From Megalonaias nervosa (lineage: Eukaryota > Mollusca > Bivalvia > Unionida > Unionidae): a DNA stretch of 64,000 bases. A program made the translations under genes and the position numbers. The notes under the pieces were generated by a model that saw only the letters and a list, made by a program, of their open reading frames with translations, did no database searches and had not been told where the DNA came from. Where the stretch lies: positions 30,055-94,054 of the forward strand of contig JAECUM010096299.1 of assembly GCA_016617855.1 (NCBI GenBank). The letters are read 5' to 3'. This document shows, in pieces, positions 28,101 through 40,200 of the stretch; the first letter of the stretch is position 1; each line of letters opens with the position of its first letter.

Positions 28101-28974
28101 TCATCATTAATCTCTCAAGTCAACCTTACTGTACTAGTGCCTACAAAGAGGAATGTTAAGCACAGAGCAGGAGTATAATATGCTGTTCATGGTTTTGTTT
28201 TTTTTTTAAATTCTTGTTTTAAGCATGAATATGATTTTAAAAAAAAAACATTAAACAGAACAGAAAAAACTGGAATATGCAGTATTTCCAGTGTATTCTA
28301 TGGAGTTTATTGCTGGCCAAATAATGAGCAAAATTTATCAGAGTGGTTAAAAAATTAGTTAGTCCTTAATGCCTCATAAATATTCACAATGTAGTTTGCA
28401 GATTTTCAAAATTTTGAGTGCTTGTCATCAAATAAAAGTGCTTACAAACAAAATATGAGATTTTTTGGTTATACCATTGAGATAACTTGCATATAAAATC
28501 AAGTACTTAAAAATGTTTATAAACTTTATAAAATGCAGTTTTTCTTTATGTAATTGGCATGTGATTGGTGACAACTGGGCAGACACATAAAATAATCATA
28601 ACAGATGCATGTTTTTCTTATGACAGCTTACATGTAGCAGAATGAATGTTCATAACATACTGTTTTCATCAAATTGTCCACTGTTGGCATGTTTTACAAC
28701 CTCAGTGGAGTAAAAGATTTTCATATTTAATTTCACAGAAGCAGCTAGGTTTGAAAAGGAAATCTGGCTGTGATTCATTTGTATTTTAATTAAAGGGGGG
28801 GAACTATTTTAGCCTAGCTATTTTGTCCCCTTCCATCCTGTCTGAATTTTTTTAACAGGTTTGAATGTTTTGAAAACATCCTTTACTGGTTATATTTTTG
28901 ATGACAAATGTATGTTGTCTTAAAATGTAATCTGTAACTTTCATTGAGGATTTGGTTCTGTGGAGCTTATTGGC
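28101..28974. other. Non-coding, no feature seen
   Basis: No exon or element was recognised. Confidence 0.4.
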
Positions 28975-29105
28975 AATTTTTAGGACAATAGATTATACAT
29001 GGCAGCCAGCATATTTTGTGAAGGAAGAACCCTGTAAAGCACTGGGAAGAACTACTGATCCATGGAAAGTGACTGGCAAGCTTTCTCACATGCCTTTATT
29101 GGTCA

Positions 29106-29440
29106 ACCACTCTTTTGGCCTAAGTGGTTAGAGCATCTGCCTTCGATGCAGGATTTCATGGGTTCAAACCTGGACTGAGTCTTAACAAAACTTATAAAAA
29201 TGGTACTACCAGCTGCCTCGCTTGGCGCTCAGCAATAAGAGGTTAGTGTTAGGACTGGTTGGCTGGCGTCAGGATAATGTGACTAGGTGGGACGTGATGC
29301 TACATGTCTGCAGCATGATGCCCTAGTGCTACACATCACTATAAACTGCCATGCTGTAGACATCATAGCGATTCAGATAATGACTAAAAAATTGTTAAAG
29401 CTTCATTCAAAATCCAAATCACACACACACACGCACACAC
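29106..29440 (+). mobile_element. SINE-2 copy nested in SINE-1
   Basis: A tRNA-derived head with box A 'tggcctaagtggttagagca' and box B 'gggttcaaacc', a conserved body ('aaaaatggtactaccagctg', 'gtgggacgtgatgctacatg') and an (AC)n tail. The direct repeat 'attggtca' flanks it at 29098-29105 and 29441-29448. Confidence 0.93.
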
Positions 29441-29475
29441 ATTGGTCAGACTGAGACTTGAACCTATGCAGAAAG

Positions 29476-29595
29476 GTGAGATGTCAGTGATCTGTAAAGG
29501 GGAGATGTCAGTAATCTGTGAAGGTGAGATGTCAGTAATCTGTGAAGGTGAGATGTCAGTAATCTGTGAAGGTGAGATGTCAGTAATCTGTGAAG
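29476..29595. repeat. 24-bp tandem repeat, five units, inside SINE-1
   Basis: The unit is 'gtgagatgtcagtaatctgt' plus 'gaag'; three of the five units are identical. Both strands are open (8-residue periodic peptides), an artefact of the 24-bp period. Confidence 0.97.
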
Positions 29596-29632
29596 GTGAG
29601 TACCTCAGATCACTCAGCCATACAGGACCCCA

Positions 29633-30760
29633 TTCATCAGAAAGTAGAGTATACAACATAATTATGCTAAAATAAAAAAGCAAGTTCATTTTCATATTGT
29701 TCCACTAGAATTTAAGAATGATCCAATATTATGAAAGAAATACCAATGAGCATATCATAATTGTATGTTCATTTCCTTATGATGTCATGGATATGTGTTA
29801 CCAGAGGGTATTTTTTTCATATTGTTACAGTAGAATTTAAGGATGTCTAATTTTACGAAGAAAAAAAATGACTACTGAGCAACTCATAATGATGTGATCA
29901 TTTTTGATGATGTCATAGATATGACATCACATGTTACCAAAGTGTATTGCCTTGCCTTAAATTAGCCTGGGATAGACTGGACATAAAATAACATGGTGAC
30001 CACTTCTCTCTCTTATTAAATAATGAAAAAGAAAATTCCAGTACAGTTTTAATAATCATAATAGCAATCCCATCAAATAAAATTATAAACTCATTGTTGA
30101 CCTAAAAACCTGTAGAGCATTTATGTTTTGAATGGAGAATTTTACTCTGATCCATTTTCACTGCACAATACATTTATCAATAATCAAGATTAGAATAATG
30201 AGAATAGGACAAGGGGTGAAAACTTAAAAGGTAGTGAATCACTTTTGTCAGAACTTATTGATTTTTTTTTAGTCCATACAAATATAAAACCACAATAAAT
30301 ATAGAGAAGAATGATAGAACATGATCAAATTTAGTACAATAAAGATTATGTTTATCGGGTTAGTGGGCATTACAATAGCATGAAAAGTATAAATGTAAAT
30401 AAGGCTCTTTACTCATGATTCCAGAACAAGTGGCAGTAGGTGTATAAGTGCTCAAAGAACAAAAGTGATTTAGAGCTAAAACTAAGTAATTACAGCAAAA
30501 ACTAAGTTAAGCAATTCATACAATGAAACCAGGCCGAGGATACACATATATATAAAGGATGACCTGCTTGAGAAAGAAAACATTTATAAATTTCTTTTGA
30601 AGTAAAATCATGTGCATTTTTGTATCTATATAGATGACACAATTTTGTAGCCCCCCTAAGTGTCTTTCATTTATATGTTTTACTGTAGTTGTCAGCAGAT
30701 AAGAAGGTTAATCATTCCTTAGAGAACTGACAGACTTATTGGTTCAAATTAATTTTAAAT
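29633..30760. other. Non-coding, no feature seen
   Basis: Two related segments ('gttccactagaatttaagaatg', 29700; 'gttacagtagaatttaagga', 29824) suggest an old duplication. No exon was recognised. Confidence 0.4.
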
Positions 30761-30761
30761 T

Positions 30762-31578
30762 TTTGGTGAATAGCTCTGCCTGTTTTATTCTACCATTCAG
30801 GTTAGTTTTTAAATTACAAACTTATGTAGTGAATAGCTCTGCCTGTTTTATTCTACCATTCAGGTTTGTATCTAAATGACCAAGTTACTTAATGAATAAC
30901 TGTCTGTTTTATTCTACCATTCAGGTTAGTTTTTAAATTACAAACTTACATTGTGAATAGCTCTGCCTGTTTTACTCTACCATTCAGGTTTTTAAATTAC
31001 AAAGTTACATAGTGAATAGCTCTGCCTGTTTTACTCTACCATTCAGGTTTGTATCTAAATGACCAAGTTACTTAGTGATAGCTCTGCCTGTTTTATTCTA
31101 CCATTCAGGTTAGTTTTTAAATTACAAAGTTACATAGTGAATAACTCTGCCTGTTTTATTCTACCATTCAGGTTAGTATCTAAATGACCAAGTTACATAG
31201 TGATAGCTCTGCCTGTTTTATTCTACCATTCAGGTTAGTTTTTAAATTACAAAGTTACATAGTGAATAACTCTGCCTGTTTTATTCTACCATTCAGGTTA
31301 GTATCTAAATGACCAAGTTACATAGTGATAGCTCTGCCTGTTTTATTCTACCATTCAGGTTAGTTTTTAAATTACAAAGTTACATAGTGAATAACTCTGC
31401 CTGTTTTATTCTACCATTCAGGTTAGTATCTAAATGACCAAGTTACATAGTGATAGCTCTGCCTGTTTTATTCTACCATTCAGGTTAGTTTTTAAATTAC
31501 AAAGTTACATAGTGAATAACTCTGCCTGTTTTATTCTACCATTCAGGTTAGTATCTAAATGACCAAGCTGCATAGTGC
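30762..31578. repeat. 62/63-bp tandem repeat, about 13 units
   Basis: The unit contains 'agctctgcctgttttattct' and 'accattcaggttag', then alternates between 'tttttaaattacaaagttac' and 'tatctaaatgaccaagttac', giving a higher-order period of about 125 bp. The last four dimers are nearly identical, so the dimer amplified most recently. Confidence 0.95.
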
Positions 31579-31659
31579 AGCTAATATCTTATTGAATGAG
31601 ACATGGCCTCAGTTTTTGTGTCTTGCATATCAAAGTTTTGTTGTATTATGGTTTACTAC

Positions 31660-32210
31660 TTTAATTCCAACCAGGAAGGTGGCTGTCTTTCCATCTGTTT
31701 TGGTTTCTGCACAATATTATAACAGTTTAGTTCAAGTGAATAGATTTCAGGAAATTTTTGGGTGTTTCTCGAAAGAAAGAGGCATATTGGTTTTGAGGTA
31801 CAGATTTTGAAGGTCAAGGTCATTGTTACTAAAGAGAGGTTTTGTTAGTGCATTTCACTATTACTCGATAAGTGATGTTCAATAAAATTTGCTATGTGTC
31901 TTGCAACCTTGTAAATAAACCTATATTGACTTGTTAGATTTTGGGTATATCACACAAACATAAGGGCCACTGTTACCATAACTAAATCATGTCATTTCGT
32001 TCCAGATTGCTCAGATGTCAAGGTCATTGTTATTCAGCATTGATTCCCCCTTCTACATGTAATTCATTTCAACACAGTAACTTGTGTTCTAGTTAACAGA
32101 TTTCAATGTAATTTAGTTATGCCTTTCCTTTGCTTAAGGGGAAAAGCTATTTACTAGGGAGAAAACTGCTTCAAGGTGAAAGTCATTAAGTTAGATTATG
32201 GTATGATCCT
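31660..32210 (+). repeat. ggtcaaggtcac dispersed repeat, decayed
   Basis: Degenerate units with 'aaggtcaaggtcattgttac', 'gtcaaggtcattgttattca' and 'aaggtgaaagtcattaag', related to the array at 27226-28100. Confidence 0.55.
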
Positions 32211-32317
32211 TCATCTGCCATGCAATGTATATAAGCAGTTTCATATTCTACAGACCTGTTAACAGAATTCAGCCACATTTCACATGTGGCAGTTTCTTGT
32301 GAATTTCTCTCTTTGTA

Positions 32318-33330
32318 AGATGATTTTGGGAGTCGTTACATCGTTATAGTAGCTTAATTAGTAGAACAAGTTAGGGAATCGTTACATCATTATAGGAGCT
32401 TAGTAGAACAAGTTTGGGAATCGTTACATCATTATAGGAGCTTTGTAGAACAAGTTTGGGAATTGTTACCTCATTATAGGAGCTTTGTAGAACAAGTTTG
32501 GGAATCGTTACATCATTATAGGAGCTTTGTAGAACAAGTTTGGGAATCGTTACATCATTATAGGAGCTTTGTAGAACAATCGTTACATCATTATGGGAGC
32601 TTTGTAGAACAAGTTTGGGAATCGTTACATCATTATAGGAGCTTTGTAGAACAAGTTTGGGAATCATTACATCATTATAGGAGCTTTGTAGAACAAGTTT
32701 GGGAATCGTTACATCATTATAGGAGCTTTGTAGAACAAGTTTGGGAATCGTTACATCATTATAGGAGCTTTGTAGAACAAGTTTGGGAATCGTTACATCA
32801 TTATAGGAGCTTTGTAGAACAAGTTTGGGAATCGTTACATCATTATAGGAGCTTTGTAGAACAAGTTTGGGAATCATTACATCATTATTGTAGCTTCGTA
32901 CAGCAAGTTCAGGAGTCATTACATCGTTATAGTAGCTTTGTAGAACAAGTTTGGTAGTTGTTACATTGTTATAGTAGGTTTGTAGAACAAGTTTGGGAGT
33001 CATTACGTTGTTATAGTAGCTTAGTTAGTTGAGCAAGTTTGGGAGTCATTACATCATTATAGTAGGTTAGTTAGTAGAGCAAGTTTGGAAGTCATTACAT
33101 CGTTACAGTAGCTTTGTAGAATAAGTTTGGTAGTCGTTACATTGTTACAGTAGCTTTGTAGAACAAGTTTGGAAGTCGTTACATCGTTATAGTAGCTTGG
33201 TAGAACAAGTTTGGTAGTCGTTACATCGTTATAGTAGCTTGGTAGAACAAGTTTGGTAGTTGTTACATCATTATAGTAGCTTTGTAGAACAAGTTTGATA
33301 GTTGTTACATTGTTATAGTGGCTTAGTTAG
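32318..33330. repeat. 42-bp minisatellite, about 24 units
   Basis: The unit is 'gggaatcgttacatcattat', 'aggagctttgtagaacaagt' and tt. The core (32440-32880) is nearly homogeneous; both edges are diverged and read 'tagtagcttagttagtagag'. A period divisible by three leaves long frames open on both strands (164 and 210 codons). The array stops at a SINE head. Confidence 0.97.
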
Positions 33331-33452
33331 TGGAGCATGATACCCATAATCCAAGGGTCACTTATTTGATATCCACCCAGGCCAGCCCAGGTTGGCTGCC
33401 TTAGTGTGTCCTTGGGAAATGCACTTAGCTCACATTTCATTTCTTAGCATGA
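33316..33452 (+). mobile_element. SINE-3 copy with tRNA-Lys-like head
   Basis: 'gtggcttagttagtggagca', 'tgatacccataatccaaggg' and 'tcacttatttgatatcc' align along a tRNA-Lys plan (D-arm/box A, anticodon arm, variable region, box B), with box B decayed. The body 'ggctgccttagtgtgtcctt' then 'gggaaatgcacttag' is shared with 21591-22270 and 34430-34578. A 53-bp direct duplication follows (33449-33555). Confidence 0.72.
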
Positions 33453-33756
33453 TAGAACCAAAATAAAGTTCTTAAAGGGTTTTAAAACCAACTAAATCAG
33501 CAACTCAGAACCAAAATAAAGTGTTTAGTTTGTTTTAAAACCAACTAATCAGCAACTCAACCCACAGTTCTGAATATTTGAAAGTGTACATGTAGTCATA
33601 GTCAAAAAAATGTTGATGAAATCTTCTAGGTTTTTCAGTTTGCTCTGCTGTAATGAACAACTGACACCAACATCTGTGTTGATGTGTTGTAGCTGATATG
33701 TGTTGTAGACTGTTAGAACTTTAACAATGAAAAAGCTTTGAATTTTAAGTATTGTA

Positions 33757-33961
33757 CATGCTTATTTATAAGTCTGACAGCAAACTGTAGATCATGATCT
33801 GTTATCTCATCATGTGCTGACAGGTCAAGTCTGTGTTATTTGTTCTACTGATTACTCTATACAAACTGCATTGACTGAGATCTACCAGCACATTTTTGCA
33901 ATGGCAGATCTTGGTCTGTACAGTTTGGAGTTGGACTTGACTAACAAACAAATATATATGG
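33757..33961. mobile_element. Family-B MITE just upstream of exon a
   Basis: The left arm 'catgcttatttataagtctg' and 'agcaaactgtagatcatgat' and the right arm 'cagatcttggtctgtacagt' then 'ttggagttggacttgac' form an imperfect palindrome with TA on both sides. Its right end is about 34 bp from the exon start, inside the usual branch-point region. Confidence 0.8.
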
Positions 33962-33995
33962 TAATTATGATGCTGAGTTTTTGATTACTTTTCAG

Positions 33996-34221
33996 GTACA
34001 ATCCCACTTTGACTATTGTTGACTATAAAGGGGAGAACTTAATTCATCGATGCTGTGAAATCCCAGACACCAGATTTTTAGAGCGGATATTGCAAAACAA
34101 ACAACAAAAAATATCGAAAAAACTAATGGAACAGCAAAGGTCAAGTGATGGGAAGACGCCAGTCATCCTAGCATGTGAAAAGGGCAATTCAGAACAACTG
34201 AAAAAGCTTCTGGATGCAGGG
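33996..34221 (+). CDS. Ankyrin gene exon a (first visible)
   Basis: The acceptor is ...cttttcag at 33988-33995 and the donor gtaagc starts at 34222. One base completes an upstream codon, then 75 codons follow, ending at a codon boundary after LLDAG. It carries a degenerate N-terminal ankyrin repeat (around GENLIHRCCE), a charged lysine/glutamine-rich linker (NKQQKISKK), and the repeat starting DGKTPVILACEKGN. Because it begins in mid-codon after a good acceptor, at least one more exon lies upstream. A family-B MITE ends only about 34 bp before the exon. Confidence 0.85.
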
Positions 34222-37200
34222 GTAAGCGCCCTCTATGTCGTCTTGTGCAGTAATTGGCCTTTAAATTAGTCTGCTTCCACTTTCCAACCCCCAAGACAAT
34301 CACCTCCATTCATAAAGTTTTGTACAACTTTCCTATTTAAGTAGCAACAGATTTTCCTGTTGTCTTCTTAATTTTGATCAATTATTTCCCTTAAACTGCC
34401 ATTTCCTTTGTGATTTCTTTGTTTGGTGATTAACAGCAAATCAACAGATGAAAGCTGTGACAATGGGAGCAAAGTTATTTGCCCAGTGAGACACCACAGC
34501 AGCCGGGGTCATCGGGACCAGGATTCGAACACATGACCTGTGGCTTGCTGGCATGCTAACCACTGAGCTGCCACTGCTATCAAAGAAATATATACATATG
34601 GTCACCTGCTTTCCATGGTCAGCAACCATGTCTTCCTAACCAAATACTGCAATGATTTCTCACTGCTCCAAGTGGTCCACTGGAGTGGCTCAACAGTGAC
34701 TGGTCATTGTATCCAAGTAAATTTTAGTTTTCCGTCATGAGAAAGGCATTATTTACATAAAGACACATGTGAATCAATATGCAGACATTTCTTGTTTCAT
34801 TTGCACTCACCATACTCCAGTCACACTGTTGCTGTAAGTCAAAGGTGTCAATATATCAGATTTGAAAGTGAGGTGGTTTTTGTCATTAGGGGACAGGTTG
34901 AAGCTTTTCATTCACTGGATGGTGGGAAAAGCAGTTGTGTTGTCACAGAAGAAAAGAGATTTACATTTAGTGCTAGTGTGACAGCTATAGTTTGGTATCT
35001 TCATCGATCTGCCTGTGAATTAAAGCTATTTCTGATGAAAAACATTCATCTTTGAAGTGAGATACAAGTTACGTGCTTTTTAACATACACGTGACAGAAC
35101 AGAGAAACCAGATTAGGACAAATTGGGAGATTTGCACCATTTGGTCAGGAGTTTTGGCTTCCAAAGATGGAGGGTTTTCAATGAGAATTGTAAATTTTTC
35201 ATTGTAGCATGTCTTTGATTTTCATATACTAATGAGGACCCAAAGCCAGGGTCAATATGTGAGTAGTAAATTTTGTACATTTGTATGAGAACTTTTGTGC
35301 AATTTCTGAGTCAGGGAACATTATTTTGAATAGATTTGAAAAATGATATCCTACCATAAGTGGGAGATTATGTTTGGCTATAAAGTTGGCAAAATGTGTC
35401 TTGGCACATACATCTGTATCCACATTTGATTCCATGGATTTTCTTTGATGGCGTATTTGTTGTCATGTTTAATATGCTTTAATATGCACATAATGTCATT
35501 CTTGCCACTATTGCAGATTTTAAAATCGGCTTTATGAGAATGGCAGAATGAATATTCATGTCCTTTGAACTTGATTTATACCACTGAAATTGCCATTTCC
35601 AGCAGTCACTGATTTTCATGTGGTGTTTCGGTTGCTTAGATTTATGGTGTTTTAGCTTTGGGACATAATGCACACTTAGACATCTTGACAAACTTTAAAC
35701 ATCAAAACCGAACCGACTTTGTTTTAAGCTGATTGAGCTTTTTCATAATGCAGCCATAAGCAGTTAATCATTTAATCCATGAGCTTTTTCATAATCCAGC
35801 CATAATCAGTTAATCATTTAATCCATGAGCTTTTTCATAATCCAGCCATAATCAGTTAATCATTTAATCCATGAGCTTTTTCATAATCCAGCCATAATCA
35901 GTTAATCATTTAATCCATGAGCTTTTTCATAATCCAGCCATAATCAGTTAATCATTTAATCCATGAGCTTTTTCCTAATCCAGCCATAATCAGTTAATCA
36001 TTTAATCCATTCGGCATTACTTCTGATCACATGTACATAGAGTATATTTATGTAGACAAACTTCAGACACTGAAGCCAACTGACCCTGCCAACAGAATCA
36101 ATGTGTCTATAATTGATTTATGCTGCTTGAAATTAGCAACTACCAGTAAATCATCTTGCCCTGCTTAAGCCAGTTAACAATGATATTATCACAGGCAGTA
36201 TTACTGTAAACTGGAATGAAAATGTGAATAAAATGGAAAAATAAAAAAGTCAGTAATAATTGTACATGTGAGGTTTCAGTGAATGATTGGGGATGCCTCT
36301 CATAAGAGGAAGACCCTCCCATCTGAGAGGTTCACATGTATGTTTTAATTAGGGCCAGTGATCATTCAGTATTTAAAAATTTATCTCTAAAGGCAAGCAA
36401 AGTTTTAGTTCCTATGTAACTAACAATAGCTATAAATGAGTTTGTTTCATTCCCTGTTCAACACAGACCTCTTTCATAAGCTGACTGTGCTTTGATCTTG
36501 GTGATTTGAGTAACTGGTTAAAACAGATATTGTTTGAAGTGTGAACAACATTTTCTGAGCCTAATTATTGAAGTTGCCAGAACAAAGAGCCAGTCCTCTG
36601 TTTCACAGACATAAGTAAGCTCTCAGTTTGAGTAGCAAAGTTAGTGTTCTATCACAGTGCACAAAGATTAGTAATTGAGTATTGATATAGTAATCTTTTG
36701 TGGAATGTAAGTTTCAGAGACAACAATATATACATATATTTTATGACTTTTGCTGAATAGTGCACTAAACTGAATTTGGTAATAATAATGATGATGATGA
36801 TGGGTGGTGGGGGTGGTGGTAGCTTTCATCATCAGTGCATGGTACTTGTTCAAAAGCCAAAAACAACAACAACAACTAGTTTTATAATTGTGTTTGGAAT
36901 AATTGTCAATAAATAACAATTTTCTAATGTAGTTGTAAATACTTTCTGTATAAATTAACTTCATTTTGGAAATCTTTAAAAGATCATTAAAATAATTACG
37001 GTATATCAAGATCTTTAAATTATCATTAAAACAATTATGGTATATCAAGAAATTTAAATGCACATCATATGTCAGTCTAATTAAAATCAAATCTCCACTG
37101 TGCAATGAAAAAATCTGGCAGCGACCACATAGGGGTCATGTTCACACGATGTTTGATTTAGCCAATGGAAATGCAGCTTTCAGAATTTTGAAAGTGAATC

Positions 37201-40200
37201 AAATCATTCAACACACATTTATACTCTTCAGCCATACTGCTCAGTCTCCAAAAGTGAAAATATACTGGTAAGCCTTCATCTGATTGGCTGATAAAATTAG
37301 AAATTATGGTTATTACATTGGTCACAAGAACATGACCCCTAAGCAGTTGTGTCAGATCTTCAGGTTGGACAATGGATATCTGGTTTTAATCAGATTGCAT
37401 CACATGTGTACCAGCGAAAACAGTCCTGATTTATTTCTAGTCTTACTGCTGATTCAGAACAAAAATATTGACAGTATATTGCAAGAAACAACAACATTGA
37501 AACTAGATATTTTATTGTTCTATCACTAAAATAGTGATGCCACAATTTTTATTGCCAGTAATCATGAAGCTTCTGCTCATCCACTAACAATCCTATGAAT
37601 GGCAACTTGGGAATTTTAAGTTCAAACTAGAAATTTAGGATCTTGCTTCTCGATAATGAATCCTATCAATGATACTAAGATCTTCATGCAAAGAACATGA
37701 CTTCTGCTTGGTTTCCTTGCTGACCTTGACCACATTTCCAGCTACCATGAGATACATTTACTTTAATTTTACTGCTTACAAAATAATTTTTGAAACAGTG
37801 TTTGATTGAAATGAGTTGACTTGACGCACAGCCATGACTGATAGTTCTTATGCAGGTATTTGTATGCCACTTACCTTTTATTTTACCCTCTTTGCCTCAT
37901 TTGATAAGGAGACATAATGTTACAGTTCACAGGTCAACTTATAACTGTGACAATGCAGCAGACACTTCTGCAGGTCCCAGATTAAAGCACAGTGTTTAAT
38001 TACAGTAGGTTTCCATGGAAATACTCTCAGGCATTGCTCTGGTGGTCAGCTGGCATAATTTTTTGTAAGCCTTAAGCCTCACATGTCTGAATTTGAATAC
38101 AAAAGGCATTATCACATTTATTTACACTGAAACTGAATTAACGATAAAACTGAAACATGACTTTCATTTGACAAGACATATTAATCGTTTTTTTTTTTCT
38201 TTAAGTGTTGCCACCAGTAGTCATTACAGATATTTTCTTTGATTGATATTTCATTGTATATTGTTATTTCAGACCTGCCAACCCTTATTATTTGACTATA
38301 CTTCTTACTGAAATCAGCTTTCAATTACAGACTTGCAGAATAAAGGTGAAAATTACAAAAATTTGATTGTTTCAATCAAATCCAGATACTGGCTTGTCAG
38401 TATTTGATCTGCATCCAGGTTTCATTTTAGATTCAGCAGAATTCCTCAGGAAACCAGTCTAACTTTACAGGAATACCTCAGATGCTTTAAAATGACTATA
38501 TTTTTCATACAAAATATGACAGAATTATCAAGCTGTTGCATATACATACAAAGTATATCATTTCTAAAAATGGCATCCAGTGAATGAAAACAGGTTGCAG
38601 ATGAAAAAAGTTGAAACAATCCGCACAGAAGTATAAAAAGGAATATTCAGATTTATGAGGGGAAAAATATGTAGGAAAGGCAACAGTTACATTAATTGGA
38701 CATCATATATTGATTTTACTCTGTTTCATGGTGGCAGAGATGATAGTTTTCACCAGTGGTGGCACAGTCGGGTGGTTGAGTAGAGATAATTGCCTCTGGG
38801 CACTAGGCAGTGAGGGTGCCATTGGGAACTTGCTTGTTTTGCAACTGAAATTGTTACAGTATGTCACCTTCACTTTAGTGTAACGGGGGAAATTCTTGAT
38901 AAAACTTTTAATGGAAGGAAGAAATGGAGGTTGGTTACTGATGTTAAGACACATTCATTGCAACACTTAAGGAAGAACATTGCCCTCAGATGCTTAGAAC
39001 CCTTACTGAAAATTGGTCTAACTTAAGAAAAATATTGAATACCTTTCTCAGAAAGTTTTGTTAGGATTGGCAGGTCTGTTATCTATATTGTAATGAGATT
39101 TTTTGTTTTAAATAAAATTTAGCAAAATATATGACTTCTTATTCAAAGTTGTGAATTTTATTATATTGATTCCAAATTATCAATGATGAAACAAGCAATA
39201 TATCAAGATTTTATTGATCAGCTTGGATGATCACAATATTATTCACATTTAGCAATTTGGGGCTCATTGTTTGGGTATTTTGAAAAAGAAAATACGGGAT
39301 CCACTCCTGCCCCCGTGTTATAAGTAGGTCTCTGATTTGGCCAAGCACTCAAGAAGCTGTGAACTAAAAATTGGTGTGACAAGCAATTAGATCATAGGCA
39401 GAAACATTAAAATGTATCAATGCAAGGCAGTATGATCATGGACAGAAACAATAAGATATAGCAATGCAAGGCCATATGAAATAAAGATCATGGGCAGAAA
39501 CAATAAGATGTATCAGTGGCAAGGCAGTATGAAATAAAGATCATGGGCAGAAACAATAAGATGCATCAATGCAAGGCAGTATGAAATAAAGATCATGGGC
39601 AGAAACAATAAGATGTATCAGTGTCAAGGCAGTATGAAATAAAGATCATGGGCAGAAACAATAAGATGCATCAATGCAAGGCAGTATGAAATAAAGATCA
39701 TGGGCAGAAACAATAAGATGCATCAGTGCAAGGCAGTATGAAATAAAGATCATGGGCAGAAACAATAAGATGCATCAGTGCAAGGCAGTATGAAATAAAG
39801 ATCATGGGCAGAAACAGTAAGATGCATCAGTGGCAAGGCAGTATGAAATAAAGATCATGGGCAGAAACAATAAGATGCATCAATGCAGGCACTATGAAAT
39901 AAAGATTATAGGCAGAATAATAAGATGCATCAGTGGCAAGGCAGTATGAAATAAAGATCATAGGCAGAAACAATAAGATACATCATTGATAAGGCAGTAT
40001 GAAATACAGATCATGGGCAGAAACAATAAGATGTATCAGTGGAAAGGCAGTATGAAATAAAGATCATAGGCAGAAACAATAAGATGTATCAATGCATGAC
40101 AGTAGTTTGTTTTTATACTTGGCACCAGCTGAGAGATTGGAGTTTGGGAAAAAAACTCTCTGTACTCAAAGTTGTGCAGTGTTCTAATTAGTTAAGTCCC

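Larger units (their letters stand above)
28975..29632 (-). mobile_element. SINE-1 copy, split by SINE-2 and expanded internally
   Basis: The tail-side half (28975-29105) has 'tacatggcagccagcatatt' and 'ggcaagctttctcacatg'. The head-side half (29449-29632) has 'gactgagacttgaaccta', 'gaaaggtgagatgtcagtga' and 'ctcagatcactcagccatac'. A SINE-2 copy separates them, and a 24-bp internal tandem array (29476-29595) enlarges the second half. Confidence 0.88.

Noticed and set aside
29384..29695. Periodic SPSQITDI / GEMSVICE peptides as a gene
   Set aside because: 24-bp expansion inside a SINE; both strands open.
32371..33003. 210-codon minus and 164-codon plus open frames as repeat-protein genes
   Set aside because: They are products of a 42-bp period; both strands are open at once, unit edges match noncoding sequence, and there is no start context or flanking gene structure.
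33316..33375. Functional tRNA-Lys gene
   Set aside because: Box B is decayed, there is no closed acceptor stem, and a SINE body follows.
36668..37105. 145-codon minus frame
   Set aside because: Contains a His run from a (GGT)n tract and covers a tandem duplication; low-complexity AT-rich sequence with no family match.
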